DNA of 64,000 nucleotides from Streptomyces sp. NBC_01353 (lineage in GTDB: Bacteria; Actinomycetota; Actinomycetes; Streptomycetales; Streptomycetaceae), in contig NZ_CP108352.1 in NCBI RefSeq assembly GCF_036237275.1, forward strand, positions 6,820,001-6,884,000, given 5' to 3'. Within the stretch, counting starts at the first letter, position 1. Each line of letters begins with the position of its first letter. Positions 39,783 through 50,116 of this stretch are shown piece after piece. Under the pieces are notes generated by a model, which saw nothing but the letters and a program-made list of their open reading frames with translations, did no database searches and was not told where the DNA came from. The translations under genes and the position numbers were made by a program.

Positions 39783-40721
39783 ATGAAGGCGATCAGCTAC
39801 AGCCGGTACGGCGGACCCGAGGTGCTCGAGTACGGCGAGCGGCCCGACCCGAAGGTCGGGCCCGACGACGTCCTCGTCAAGGTGCGGGCGGCCGCTGTGA
39901 ACCCCGTCGACTGGAAGGCCCAGGCCGGCTACCTCGACGGGATGATCGACGCGGTCTTCCCCGTCATCCCCGGCTGGGACGTCTCCGGTGTCGTCGTCCA
40001 GCCCGGCGTCTCGGTCACCGAGTTCACCGTCGGCGACGAGGTGATGGGCTATGTCCGGGAGGACTTCCTCGCCCGCGGCACCTTCGCCGAGTACGTAGCC
40101 GCCCCTGTCCGTACCCTCGCCCGCAAGCCGCGCACCATGAGCTTCGAGGAGTCCGCCGCCCTTCCGCTGGTCGGACTGACCGCCTACCAGGTGCTCCATC
40201 AGGCCCTCGCCGTCCGCTCCGGCGAGACCGTCCTGGTGCACGCGGCGGCCGGCGGCGTCGGCTCCATGGCCGTCCAGATCGCCCGTCACCTCGGCTGCCG
40301 GGTGATCGGTGCGGCGCGCGAGGAGGGCCAGGAGCGGATCAGGGAGCTGGGCGCCGAGCCGGTCCTGTACGACGAGGGCACCTTCGTCGCGCAGGTCCGC
40401 GAGCTGGCGCCGGACGGCGTGGACGCGGTCTTCGACACCATCGGCGGCCCGTTCCTCAAGCTCACCCCCCGGGTGCTGGCCCCCGAAGGGCGCCTCGCCT
40501 CGATCGCCGACGGCGAGGTCATCGGCCTCGGAGGCCGCTACTTCTGGGTGCGCCCCGACCCCCGGGACCTCGCCGCACTGGCGGAGCTGGTCGACGAGGG
40601 GGTGCTGTCCGTACGGGTAGCCCGGAGCTTCCCGCTGGAACAGGCGGCCGATGCCCAGCGCGCGAACGCGGAGGGCGGCCTGAACGGCAAGGTCGTGGTC
40701 ACGGTGGAGTGGCCCGACTGA
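39783..40721 (+). CDS. NADP-dependent quinone oxidoreductase-like MDR protein
   Basis: 312 residues from ATG 39783 (MKAISYSRYGGPEVLEY), the canonical start of this zinc-free MDR subgroup. AAVNPVDWKAQAG, IPGWDVSGVV and the nucleotide-binding HAAAGGVGSMAVQIA are present; zinc ligands are absent. Catalyses NADPH-dependent reduction of quinones or enones. Monocistronic, convergent with the DUF202 pair. Confidence 0.9.
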   Translation: MKAISYSRYGGPEVLEYGERPDPKVGPDDVLVKVRAAAVNPVDWKAQAGYLDGMIDAVFPVIPGWDVSGVVVQPGVSVTEFTVGDEVMGYVREDFLARGTFAEYVAAPVRTLARKPRTMSFEESAALPLVGLTAYQVLHQALAVRSGETVLVHAAAGGVGSMAVQIARHLGCRVIGAAREEGQERIRELGAEPVLYDEGTFVAQVRELAPDGVDAVFDTIGGPFLKLTPRVLAPEGRLASIADGEVIGLGGRYFWVRPDPRDLAALAELVDEGVLSVRVARSFPLEQAADAQRANAEGGLNGKVVVTVEWPD

Positions 40722-40848
40722 CAGGAACCCAGGAGCACGTCCCAAAAGCAGGTCCCACGAGCAAGGCCCCGGTCAGGCCCCCGGGTCGCCCCTCCCGGAT
40801 CGGCCCCCCGGGTCGCGCCCCCAACGCGCGTCAGAGTCCCCAGCGCCG

Positions 40849-41169
40849 TCAGAGCACCACCGCGACCGCGAACGCCGCCAGCGCGACCGTGCAGACCGTC
40901 GCCAGCAGCGCGCCCCGGTGCGAGAGCGGACCCGGCCGCGCCGCGTCAAGAGCCTGGATCCGGCGGTGGGCGACGGCCAGGAAGCCCAACCAGGCCAGCA
41001 CCGCCAGCGCCGCGCCGGCAACTCCCGCCGCCGTGATCTCGTCACGGATCACCGACTTCGCGGCGAGCACGGCCGCGATCGTGTACGTCAGCGTCGTACG
41101 CCGCCACGCGAGCCGCGTCCGCTCCGGCTGCAGCCCCGGGTCCCGGGCCGGCGTCGCCGGCTCCGTCAC
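40849..41169 (-). CDS. DUF202 membrane protein (short)
   Basis: 106 residues, three helices. The DUF202 hallmark LQPERTRLAWRRTTLTYT is present. Its start overlaps the stop of the upstream YidH-like gene by 4 bp, so the two DUF202 proteins are made together and may form a hetero-oligomer. Function of the family unknown. Confidence 0.82.
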   Translation of the reverse strand: MTEPATPARDPGLQPERTRLAWRRTTLTYTIAAVLAAKSVIRDEITAAGVAGAALAVLAWLGFLAVAHRRIQALDAARPGPLSHRGALLATVCTVALAAFAVAVVL

Positions 41170-41561
41170 CGTCCGGCCCAGCCGAAGACGATGACCACCA
41201 CCATCGCCAGCGCCACCACGGCCACCGCGAGACTCAGCACCGTCGGGAACCGCGACACCGGCAGGTCCTCACCGCGCCGCATCGCCCGCTCGCACCGGAC
41301 CCAGTGGTTCACCGCCCGCAGCGCGCACAGCACGCCCGCGCCGATCAGCGCCAGCGAGAGCCCGACCCGCACCCCCCAGCGCAGATCCGGCAGGAACTGA
41401 TCGACGGCGAAACCGCCGCCGACGAGCGCCAGCGCGGTCCGGATCCAGGCGAGGAAGGTGCGCTCGTTGGCGAGCGAGAACCGGTAGTCCGGAGTCTCGC
41501 CCTCGTCCCGGATCCGCTGCGGCGCGAACCACAGCCGCAGACTCTGCACGAAGTCACTCAC
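41166..41561 (-). CDS. YidH-family (DUF202) membrane protein
   Basis: 131 residues, three hydrophobic segments. The signature SLANERTFLAWIRTALALVGGG is that of YidH-type DUF202 proteins. Inner membrane, role unknown. First of a coupled pair with the shorter DUF202 gene; it lies 9 bp after the NUDIX gene on the same strand, so a three-gene operon is possible. Confidence 0.86.
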   Translation of the reverse strand: MSDFVQSLRLWFAPQRIRDEGETPDYRFSLANERTFLAWIRTALALVGGGFAVDQFLPDLRWGVRVGLSLALIGAGVLCALRAVNHWVRCERAMRRGEDLPVSRFPTVLSLAVAVVALAMVVVIVFGWAGR

Positions 41562-41570
41562 CCGGGAACC

Positions 41571-42086
41571 TTAACCGCGGTGCGCGCGCAGCCGTTCATA
41601 GGCCGCCCGGCCGTCCGGGACCCACTCCCACGTACCGAGCCGGGAGGTCACTTCCTCCTCGGGCAGGAAGGCGTGCCAGGCGACCTCTTCCACCTGGGGG
41701 TGCACCGGCAGCGTGCAGCGCACCTCGTAGACGGCCGACCACCACTTCCCGGCGACGCCCCCGGAGTCGTACAGGAAGCGGAACAGCGGTTCCGGCCGGG
41801 GCAGGCCGGTCACGCCCAGCTCCTCCTCGGCCTCGCGCAGCGCGGCCTCGTCGTACGACTCGCCCGCGCCGACGACCCCGCCGACGAACATGTCGTACAG
41901 CGACGGATAGACGAGCTTCGACGCCGTGCGGCGGTGCACGAAGATCCGGTCCTCGGCGTCCCGGACGTGGATGAAGGCGCAGCGATGGATCAGGCCCCGC
42001 GCGTACACCTCGGCGCGCGGGGCCTGGCCGACCACCTCGTCGTTCTCGTCGACGACGTCCAGGATCTCTTCGGCGGGGTTCGTCAT
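41571..42086 (-). CDS. NUDIX hydrolase (IDI-like)
   Basis: 171 residues. The complete Nudix box GVVGAGESYDEAALREAEEE-LG supplies the Mg2+-binding glutamates. The framing DVVDENDEVVGQAPRAEVYA and LIHRCAFIHVRDAED resembles isopentenyl-diphosphate isomerase-like Nudix proteins. Hydrolyses a nucleoside diphosphate linked to another moiety; substrate unknown. Confidence 0.9.
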   Translation of the reverse strand: MTNPAEEILDVVDENDEVVGQAPRAEVYARGLIHRCAFIHVRDAEDRIFVHRRTASKLVYPSLYDMFVGGVVGAGESYDEAALREAEEELGVTGLPRPEPLFRFLYDSGGVAGKWWSAVYEVRCTLPVHPQVEEVAWHAFLPEEEVTSRLGTWEWVPDGRAAYERLRAHRG

Positions 42087-42121
42087 CCCGCCATGAAATC
42101 ACCGGCCGGCGACACCCGTCC

Positions 42122-43554
<1,433 letters not shown>

Positions 43555-43563
43555 GCGTCCATA

Positions 43564-43580
43564 TTAATGCTCGACATTAG
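43564..43580. promoter_or_regulatory. Inverted repeat between tetR and FAD-dehydrogenase genes
   Basis: TTAATG-CTCGA-CATTAG: 5-bp perfect arms TAATG/CATTA (43565-43579), 10 bp from the tetR start. AT-rich in a GC-rich context, typical of a TetR operator at a divergent promoter. Confidence 0.6.
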
Positions 43581-43647
43581 AAAACGGGAGGGGTGCGCAC
43601 GGTCCGAACTGTTGACTCGATACATCGGTGTATCCAAGATTCGGTCC

Positions 43648-45303
43648 ATGTCGTACGACGCTGATGTGATCGTGATCGGAGCCGGCCTCGCCGGGCTCGT
43701 CGCCACCGCCGAACTCGTGGAGGCGGGCCGGAGCGTGATCCTGCTCGACCAGGAGCCGGAGCAGTCCCTCGGCGGGCAGGCCCACTGGTCCTTCGGCGGT
43801 CTCTTCCTCGTGGACTCGCCCGAGCAGCGCCGGATGCGGATCAAGGACAGCCACGAGCTCGCACTCCAGGACTGGCTCGGCACCGCCGGGTTCGACCGCA
43901 AGGAGGACCACTGGCCGCTGCGCTGGGCGGAGGCGTACGTCGACTTCGCCGCGGGCGAGAAGCGCAGCTGGCTGCACTCCCGCGGAGTGCGGTTCTTCCC
44001 GGTCGTCGGCTGGGCCGAGCGCGGCGGGTACGACGCGAACGGGCACGGCAACTCGGTGCCCCGCTTCCACATCACCTGGGGCACCGGCCCCGGCCTCGTC
44101 GCCCCCTTCGAGCAGCGGGTCCGCGAGGGCGTCGCCCGGGGTCTCGTCACCTTCCGCTTCCGCCACCGGGTCACCGGCCTCGGCCGCACGGCGGGCGCCG
44201 TGGACACCGTCAGCGGTGAGATCCTGGCTCCCTCGACCGCCGAGCGCGGCACCGCGAGCAGCCGGGAGGCCACCGGCACCTTCGAACTCCGCGCCCAAGC
44301 GGTGATCGTCACCTCGGGCGGCATCGGTGGCAACCACGATCTCGTCCGCGCGCAGTGGCCGGACCGGCTCGGCACCCCGCCCGCGAAGCTGCTGTCCGGC
44401 GTCCCCGCCCATGTGGACGGGCTGATGCTCGGCATCACCGAGGCGGCCGGTGCCCACCACATCAACCGCGACCGGATGTGGCACTACACCGAGGGCATCG
44501 AGAACTGGAACCCGATCTGGGCCAAGCACGGCATCCGCATCCTGCCGGGACCGTCCTCGCTCTGGCTGGACGCCCGCGGCCGCCGGCTGCCCGTCCCCCT
44601 CTTCCCCGGCTTCGACACCCTCGGCACGCTCGAGCACATCATGAAGACCGGGTACGACCACACCTGGTTCGTGCTCGACCAGCGCATCATCGGCAAGGAG
44701 TTCGCCCTCTCGGGCTCCGAGCAGAACCCCGACCTCACCGGCAAGTCGATCCGGGACGTCATCGGCCGGGCCCGCGCGGACGTGCCGGGACCGGTGAAGG
44801 CGTTCATGGAGCACGGTGTCGACTTCATCGTGGAGAAGGACCTGTCCGCCCTGGTCCGGGGCATGAACGCCCTGACCGACGAGCCGCTGATCGACGAGGC
44901 GGAGCTGCGCCGCGAGATCACCGCCCGGGACCGGGAGATCGCCAACCCCTTCACCAAGGACCTTCAGGTCACGGCGATCCGGGGTGCCCGCAAGTACCTG
45001 GGCGACAAGCTGATCCGTACGGCGTCCCCGCACCGCATCCTGGACCCCAAGGCCGGCCCGCTGATCGCCGTACGCCTGAACATCCTCACCCGGAAGTCGC
45101 TCGGCGGTCTGGAGACGGATCTGTCGTCGCGGGTGCTCAAGGAGGACGGAGAGGTACTGGAAGGGGTGTACGCGGCGGGCGAAGCGGCCGGGTTCGGCGG
45201 CGGAGGCGTCCACGGCTACCGCTCCCTGGAGGGCACCTTCCTCGGCGGCTGCATCTTCTCGGGCCGCGCGGCGGGCAGGGCGGCGGCGAAGGCGGTCGGT
45301 TAG
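43648..45303 (+). CDS. FAD-binding dehydrogenase (KstD/fumarate reductase flavoprotein family)
   Basis: 551 residues. The N-terminal FAD motif DVIVIGAGLAGLVATAELVE and the C-terminal GVYAAGEAAGFGGGGVHGYR, then LEGTFLGGCIFSGRAAGR, are those of the large FAD_binding_2 enzymes. Mycobacterial relatives are annotated simply as FAD-binding dehydrogenase. It likely desaturates or reduces an alicyclic ketone or dicarboxylate; the substrate is unknown. Divergent from the SDR/tetR pair with an inverted repeat in the promoter gap. Confidence 0.88.
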   Translation: MSYDADVIVIGAGLAGLVATAELVEAGRSVILLDQEPEQSLGGQAHWSFGGLFLVDSPEQRRMRIKDSHELALQDWLGTAGFDRKEDHWPLRWAEAYVDFAAGEKRSWLHSRGVRFFPVVGWAERGGYDANGHGNSVPRFHITWGTGPGLVAPFEQRVREGVARGLVTFRFRHRVTGLGRTAGAVDTVSGEILAPSTAERGTASSREATGTFELRAQAVIVTSGGIGGNHDLVRAQWPDRLGTPPAKLLSGVPAHVDGLMLGITEAAGAHHINRDRMWHYTEGIENWNPIWAKHGIRILPGPSSLWLDARGRRLPVPLFPGFDTLGTLEHIMKTGYDHTWFVLDQRIIGKEFALSGSEQNPDLTGKSIRDVIGRARADVPGPVKAFMEHGVDFIVEKDLSALVRGMNALTDEPLIDEAELRREITARDREIANPFTKDLQVTAIRGARKYLGDKLIRTASPHRILDPKAGPLIAVRLNILTRKSLGGLETDLSSRVLKEDGEVLEGVYAAGEAAGFGGGGVHGYRSLEGTFLGGCIFSGRAAGRAAAKAVG

Positions 45304-45392
45304 GGCGGCCTGCCAAGGGCTGTCCCGCAACTCGTGCATCTCCCTGCCGGCTTGCGCCAGTTCCTTGGAGCCGGGGAAGGCCGTGTATCGCG

Positions 45393-45416
45393 GGCGTATC
45401 GAAAATCGCATACGCC
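45393..45416. promoter_or_regulatory. Inverted repeat upstream of vanZ-like gene
   Basis: GGCGTAT (45393-45399) / ATACGCC (45410-45416) around ten bases, about 31 bp before the GTG start. A weaker related element (CATA...TATG, 46182-46198) precedes the response-regulator gene. Confidence 0.5.
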
Positions 45417-45447
45417 ACCGCAACGGCCCCCCGTCTCCAATGGGTGC

Positions 45448-46152
45448 GTGAACCACAACGCATCCCTGTCGGCACCACCCCGCCGCACGCGCAGGATCGT
45501 GCTCCTCGGCCTGACGGTCCTCGGCACCGCGAGCGCCCTGTTCGTCGTGCGGGGGCCGCTCATGATGGCCGCTCCGAGGTGCATGGCCGGGCGGTGGCAC
45601 GGCTGCTTCGACACGTTCAACGGTGTGGTGCTCATGACGTTGGTCGCGCTGCCCTTGGCCGCACTGGTGGTCTGGGCTCTGGCGCGCCGCCGGCGTGCCG
45701 CCGGCGCCCCATCGGCGTGGCGGATGTCGCTGGCCGAGGTGGGCATGGTCCACGGGACGGTGCCGTTCCTGTGGATGACCATGATGCCGGGCGGCGGGGC
45801 CGGCATCGTCCCGGCCCGGGTGAGCCTGGTACCGCTGCGGGACCTGGTCACGATGGGGCCGCTCGGGATCGTCGGCAACCTGCTGATCTTCGCGGCTCTG
45901 GGGTTCTTCGCCCCGATGCGGTTCGCCGCGGCGGCATCCGTGCCGCGGCTCCTGGCGCTCGGGGCGGGCTGCTCGGTCCTGGTCGAAACCGCACAGTACG
46001 TCCTCAGCCTCGACCGGGTGTCCTCCGTGGACGACGTACTGGTCAACGCCACCGGCGCCGTGCTGGCCGCGCTGGCGTCGCGCCGCTGGTGGCGCACGAC
46101 GGCTGAAGCCCCGTCGGACCGGGCTCGGCCCGCGATGGCACCGGCAGGGTGA
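45448..46152 (+). CDS. VanZ-family membrane protein
   Basis: 234 residues from GTG 45448. There are about five hydrophobic segments, with the VanZ core LVPLRDLVTMGPLGIVGNLL, the LVETAQYVLSL segment and SVDDVLVNATGAVLAAL. VanZ in enterococci gives low-level teicoplanin resistance; most homologues have no known role. The two-component pair directly downstream (68 bp) and a shared promoter motif suggest the gene is a target of that system. Envelope function inferred. Confidence 0.85.
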   Translation: MNHNASLSAPPRRTRRIVLLGLTVLGTASALFVVRGPLMMAAPRCMAGRWHGCFDTFNGVVLMTLVALPLAALVVWALARRRRAAGAPSAWRMSLAEVGMVHGTVPFLWMTMMPGGGAGIVPARVSLVPLRDLVTMGPLGIVGNLLIFAALGFFAPMRFAAAASVPRLLALGAGCSVLVETAQYVLSLDRVSSVDDVLVNATGAVLAALASRRWWRTTAEAPSDRARPAMAPAG

Positions 46153-46220
46153 GCCGCGTGTCCGGTGCGTGCAGGTCTCCGCATACGTCGGCGATATGTC
46201 GTGCTGCTTAGGCTTCGGAC

Positions 46221-46916
46221 ATGCGCGTACTGATCGTGGAGGACGAGCCCTACCTGGCGGAAGCCGTCCGTGACGGTCTCCGGCTGGAGGCGATCGCCGC
46301 CGACATCGCCGGCGACGGCGACTCCGCCCTGGAACTGCTCGGCGTCAACTCCTACGACCTCGCGGTCCTCGACCGCGACATCCCCGGCCCCTCCGGCGAC
46401 GAGGTCGCCCGGCGCATCGTCGCCTCCGGCAGCGGCATCCCGATCCTCATGCTCACCGCTGCCGACCGGATCGACGACAAGGCTTCCGGGTTCGGGCTCG
46501 GCGCAGACGACTACCTCACCAAACCGTTCGACCTGCGGGAGCTCGTCCTGCGGCTGAGGGCGCTCGACCGCAGACGTGCCCACGCCCGGCCCCCGGTCCG
46601 CGAGATCGCGGGCCTGCGGCTCGACCCCTTCCGCCGGGAGGTCTTCCGCGACGGACGCTACGTCGCGCTCACCCGCAAGCAGTTCGCCGTCCTCGAAGTC
46701 CTCGTCGCCGCCGAGGGGGGTGTCGTCAGCGCCGAAGAGCTGCTGGAACGGGCATGGGACGAGAACGCCGACCCCCTCACCAACGCCGTGCGCATCACCG
46801 TCTCCGCACTGCGCAAACGGCTCGGCGAACCATGGATCATCGCCACGGTGCCCGGCGTCGGCTACCGCATCGGGACCGGCTCCGACACCACCCGCCCCGG
46901 CGGTACGCATGCATAG
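46221..46916 (+). CDS. OmpR/PhoB-family response regulator
   Basis: 231 residues. Receiver domain MRVLIVEDEPYLAEAVRDGL with phospho-acceptor Asp51 (VLDRDIPG), conserved Lys101 (TKPFD), and a C-terminal winged helix (ALTRKQFAVLEVLVAAEGGV, then the ITVSALRKRLG recognition region). The next gene, a histidine kinase, starts 8 bp before its stop, so the pair is co-translated. Probable target: the vanZ-like gene upstream. Confidence 0.93.
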   Translation: MRVLIVEDEPYLAEAVRDGLRLEAIAADIAGDGDSALELLGVNSYDLAVLDRDIPGPSGDEVARRIVASGSGIPILMLTAADRIDDKASGFGLGADDYLTKPFDLRELVLRLRALDRRRAHARPPVREIAGLRLDPFRREVFRDGRYVALTRKQFAVLEVLVAAEGGVVSAEELLERAWDENADPLTNAVRITVSALRKRLGEPWIIATVPGVGYRIGTGSDTTRPGGTHA

Positions 46917-47988
46917 ACGCCCAGGGCTCAGCGCCCGACTGAAACTCACCCTCAGCTACGCCGGGTTCCTCGCCGTCGCCGGCGCTCTCCTGCTGGCCGT
47001 GGTGTGGGTGTTCCTGCTGCGCTACGTACCTGACAACCCCCAGGGCCTTCTCGGGATCTCGCCCAACCGCTACCTCCTTGTGCGCACCTTCGCCCCCGCC
47101 GCAGCCGTGGCGATGGTCTTCCTGCTCGTGTTCGGCCTCGTCGGGGGATGGATCCTCGCCGGCCGGATGCTCGCACCGCTCACACAGATCACGGATGCGG
47201 CACGGATGGCCGGGAACGGGTCGCTGTCCCACCGGATCCGCATGAAGGGCCGCCAGGACGAATTCCGTGAACTCTCCGACGCGTTCGACTCGATGCTCCG
47301 ACAGCTCGAGTCCCACGTCGCCGAGCAGCAGAGGTTCGCCGCGAACGCCTCCCACGAACTGCGCACCCCGCTGGCCATCTCGCGGACGCTCCTCGACGTG
47401 GCCCGCAAGGACCCCACGCGGGACAGGGGCGAACTCATCGAGCGCCTGCACGCGGTCAACACGCGGGCGATCGACCTCACCGAGGCCCTCCTGGTGCTCA
47501 GCCGCGGCGACCGCGGAAACTTCGCCCGCGACAGCGTCGACCTCTCCCTCCTCGCCGAAGAAACCGCCGAAACGCTGCTTCCCCTCGCCGAACAGCGCCG
47601 GATCACGCTCGACGTCACCGGCGGGGCGGCCGGGACCAGCGGCTCCGCGGAACTTCTGCTGCGGATGGTGACGAACCTCGTCCAGAACGCCGTCGTCCAC
47701 AACCTCCCCGCCGGCGGCACCGTGACGGTCCACACCGAAGCGCAGCACGACACGAGCGTGCTGCGGGTCGAGAACACGGGCCATCCGCTCCCACCGGAAC
47801 TGGTACCGACCCTCACCGAACCCTTTCAGCGCGGAACGGAACGCGTACGCACCGACGAGCACGCCGGTGTCGGCCTCGGCCTGGCCATCGTGCACAGCAT
47901 CGTCCGCGCCCACGACGGGACCCTCGACCTTGTCCCCCGCCCCGCCGGCGGTCTCCTCGTCACGGTCAGGCTTCCCGGCCCGCCGTAG
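46909..47988 (+). CDS. Sensor histidine kinase
   Basis: 359 residues from ATG 46909. Two transmembrane helices (LSYAGFLAVAGALLLAVVWV and AAAVAMVFLLVFGLVGGWIL) flank only ~30 extracellular residues, so the sensor loop is very small. A HAMP segment, the H-box FAANASHELRTPLA (phospho-His), N-box LVQNAVVHN and G-box GVGLGLAIVHSIV follow. Cognate to the response regulator it overlaps. The short loop suggests sensing within the membrane, as in kinases that respond to cell-envelope stress. Confidence 0.93.
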   Translation: MHRRPGLSARLKLTLSYAGFLAVAGALLLAVVWVFLLRYVPDNPQGLLGISPNRYLLVRTFAPAAAVAMVFLLVFGLVGGWILAGRMLAPLTQITDAARMAGNGSLSHRIRMKGRQDEFRELSDAFDSMLRQLESHVAEQQRFAANASHELRTPLAISRTLLDVARKDPTRDRGELIERLHAVNTRAIDLTEALLVLSRGDRGNFARDSVDLSLLAEETAETLLPLAEQRRITLDVTGGAAGTSGSAELLLRMVTNLVQNAVVHNLPAGGTVTVHTEAQHDTSVLRVENTGHPLPPELVPTLTEPFQRGTERVRTDEHAGVGLGLAIVHSIVRAHDGTLDLVPRPAGGLLVTVRLPGPP

Positions 47989-48060
47989 GCATCGTCCCCG
48001 CGCGTGGCCCACCGGGTCGTTCGACTTCAGAACCTCGCCCTCACGGGACGACCCCGTGCT

Positions 48061-48531
48061 TCAGCCCAGCCGCCGTACGACCTTGAACCGCTCCGCGACC
48101 GCCATCGTCGCGTCGGTCACCGTGAACTCCGGGTCACCGAGGAACTCCCGCATCTCGGCGCCGTGCCAGAACCTGTCATGGGAGGCCCGCCATTCGGCGA
48201 CCGTCGTGTACCCCTCGCCCTCGTCGATCGCGAACCGGAGGTCGATCTCCCCGACAGGCAGCACCCGTACCTCCGTGGTCTCCACCACGGCCACCGGCCG
48301 CTCCTCCGAGTCGAGCAGGGCCCAGCGCTCGCCCACGCGCGGCAGCTCCTCGCCCTCCGCCTCGAACTCCACCATGAGACCCGTCGTCGAGGTCTTCTCA
48401 CCCGACAGGACCGCGGCCACCAACTGGTCGCGCAGCGGCCCGGGGAAGGCCAGCGCGAAGGGCTTGAGGGAGTCGGGATTCTCCACCGGCTCGGGGTTCT
48501 CCACCTGTTCGGCGCTCTCGGTCTGCTCCAT
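48061..48531 (-). CDS. ASCH-domain protein
   Basis: 156 residues. The ASCH/PUA-like core (ALAFPGPLRDQLVAAVLSGE, KTSTTGLM, VGERWALLDSEERPVAVV, and a DEGEGYTTVAEWRASHDRFW segment) is complete. ASCH domains bind RNA or act as small amidohydrolases (YqfB type). No other domain. Stands alone between the two-component system and the gluconate operon terminator. Confidence 0.87.
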   Translation of the reverse strand: MEQTESAEQVENPEPVENPDSLKPFALAFPGPLRDQLVAAVLSGEKTSTTGLMVEFEAEGEELPRVGERWALLDSEERPVAVVETTEVRVLPVGEIDLRFAIDEGEGYTTVAEWRASHDRFWHGAEMREFLGDPEFTVTDATMAVAERFKVVRRLG

Positions 48532-48564
48532 GTCCCGAAGTGTGGCACGCGGCGGTAGGCACGA

Positions 48565-48603
48565 GACCGGGCCCGGACGCCTGGACGGCGTCCGGACCCG
48601 GTC
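48565..48603 (-). terminator. Terminator downstream of gluconate permease gene
   Basis: 17-nt arms (48565-48581 and 48587-48603) pair with one mismatch around loop TGGAC. Located just past the gntP stop on the minus strand. Confidence 0.75.
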
Positions 48604-48630
48604 CGTGTGCGGGGGAGTCGGGGGCCGCGG

Positions 48631-50028
48631 CTACAACACCAGCGACAGCAGCAGGACGAAGACGATGCCGACGACCGAGATGATCGTCTCCATCACCGAC
48701 CAGGTCTTGATCGTCTGGCCGACGGTCATCCCGAAGTACTCCTTGACCAGCCAGAACCCGGCGTCGTTCACATGGCTGAAGAAGAGCGAACCGGCACCGA
48801 TCGCGAGGACCAGCAGCGCCGTCTCACTGGTGCCCATGCCCTCCGCGAGCGGGGCCACGAGCCCGGCCGCCGAGATCGTCGCCACCGTCGCCGAGCCGGT
48901 CGCGAGGCGGATCGCCACGGCGATCAGCCAGGCGAGGAGCAGCGCCGGAATCGACCAGTTCTTGGAGAAGTCCAGGATCATCTGCCCCACGCCGACGTCG
49001 ATCAGCGTCTGCTTGAAGCCGCCGCCCGCGCCGACGATCAGCAGCACGCCCGCGATCGGGGCGAGAGACTTCTCGACGGTCGAGGAGAGCCGCTGCTTGG
49101 TGAAGCCGGCCGCGCGGCCCAGCGTGAACATGCCGACGATGACGGCCGCGAGCAGGGCGATCAGCGGCGAGCCGATGACATCGGTGACCTTCTGCAGCGC
49201 GTTGTCGGGGTTGTCCACGACGATGTCGACCAGCGCCTTGACCAGCATCAGGACGACGGGCAGCAGAACGGTCGCGACGGTGGCGCCGAAGCCGGGGCGC
49301 TTCTCCAGGTCCTCCGAAGGGCGCGCCGGAATCATGTTCTCGGGGGCCGGGATGTCCACCCAGCGGGCGGCGTACCTGGAGAACAGCGGACCGGCGATGA
49401 TCACGGTCGGGATGGCGACCAGGACACCCAGGGCGAGCGTGACACCGAGGTTGGCGCCCAGCGCGTCGATGGCGACCAGCGGGCCGGGGTGCGGCGGGAT
49501 CAGTCCGTGCATGACCGACAGACCGGCCAGGGCCGGGATGCCGATCCGCATCAGCGAGTAGTTGCCGCGCTTGGCGACGAGCAGGACCACCGGGATCAGC
49601 AGCACGATGCCGACCTCGAAGAAGAGCGGCAGACCGATGACGGAGGCGATGAGCACCATCGCCCAGGGCATGGATCGGCCGCTCGCCTTGGCGAGGATCG
49701 TGTCGACGATCTGGTCCGCACCGCCGGAGTCGGCGAGCAGCTTGCCCAGGATCGCGCCGAGGGCGATCAGCACACCCACGCCGGCGACGGTCTTGCCGAG
49801 GCCGACGGTGAAGGAGTCGATGGTCGCCGCGAGCGGGGCTCCGGCGAACGCGCCGAGGGCCAGCGACCCGATGGTCAGCGCCAGGAAGGCGTGCAGCTTG
49901 AACTTGGTGATGAGCAGGACGATGACGGCTATGCCGGCGAGCACGGCGATGCCGAGCTGGGCGTTGCCGGCCGAGGTGATGGGCTCGACGGCGTCCGCTG
50001 CCAGCATCTCGACGCTGAGACTGGTCAC
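48631..50028 (-). CDS. gntP: Gluconate:H+ symporter (GntP family)
   Basis: 465 residues, about twelve hydrophobic helices. Characteristic GntP stretches: GVGVLIALGAILGKLLADSG, GLPLFFEVGIVLLIPVVLLV, HGLIPPHPGPLVAIDALGAN and FFSHVNDAGFWLVKEYFGM. Imports gluconate or a related sugar acid. Lies 88 bp downstream of gluconate kinase on the same strand and is probably controlled by the divergent GntR/FCD regulator. Confidence 0.93.
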   Translation of the reverse strand: MTSLSVEMLAADAVEPITSAGNAQLGIAVLAGIAVIVLLITKFKLHAFLALTIGSLALGAFAGAPLAATIDSFTVGLGKTVAGVGVLIALGAILGKLLADSGGADQIVDTILAKASGRSMPWAMVLIASVIGLPLFFEVGIVLLIPVVLLVAKRGNYSLMRIGIPALAGLSVMHGLIPPHPGPLVAIDALGANLGVTLALGVLVAIPTVIIAGPLFSRYAARWVDIPAPENMIPARPSEDLEKRPGFGATVATVLLPVVLMLVKALVDIVVDNPDNALQKVTDVIGSPLIALLAAVIVGMFTLGRAAGFTKQRLSSTVEKSLAPIAGVLLIVGAGGGFKQTLIDVGVGQMILDFSKNWSIPALLLAWLIAVAIRLATGSATVATISAAGLVAPLAEGMGTSETALLVLAIGAGSLFFSHVNDAGFWLVKEYFGMTVGQTIKTWSVMETIISVVGIVFVLLLSLVL

Positions 50029-50116
50029 GGTGATTCCTTAGAGGACGGGTGGGGGCAGGAGGGGGACGGGGGTACGGCGGCGGTCGTACAACCGGGGTGC
50101 GGCCGGCGTACGGAGA

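Noticed and set aside
45448-46152. Glycopeptide-resistance cluster
   Set aside because: VanZ-like protein without vanHAX; no resistance cluster present.
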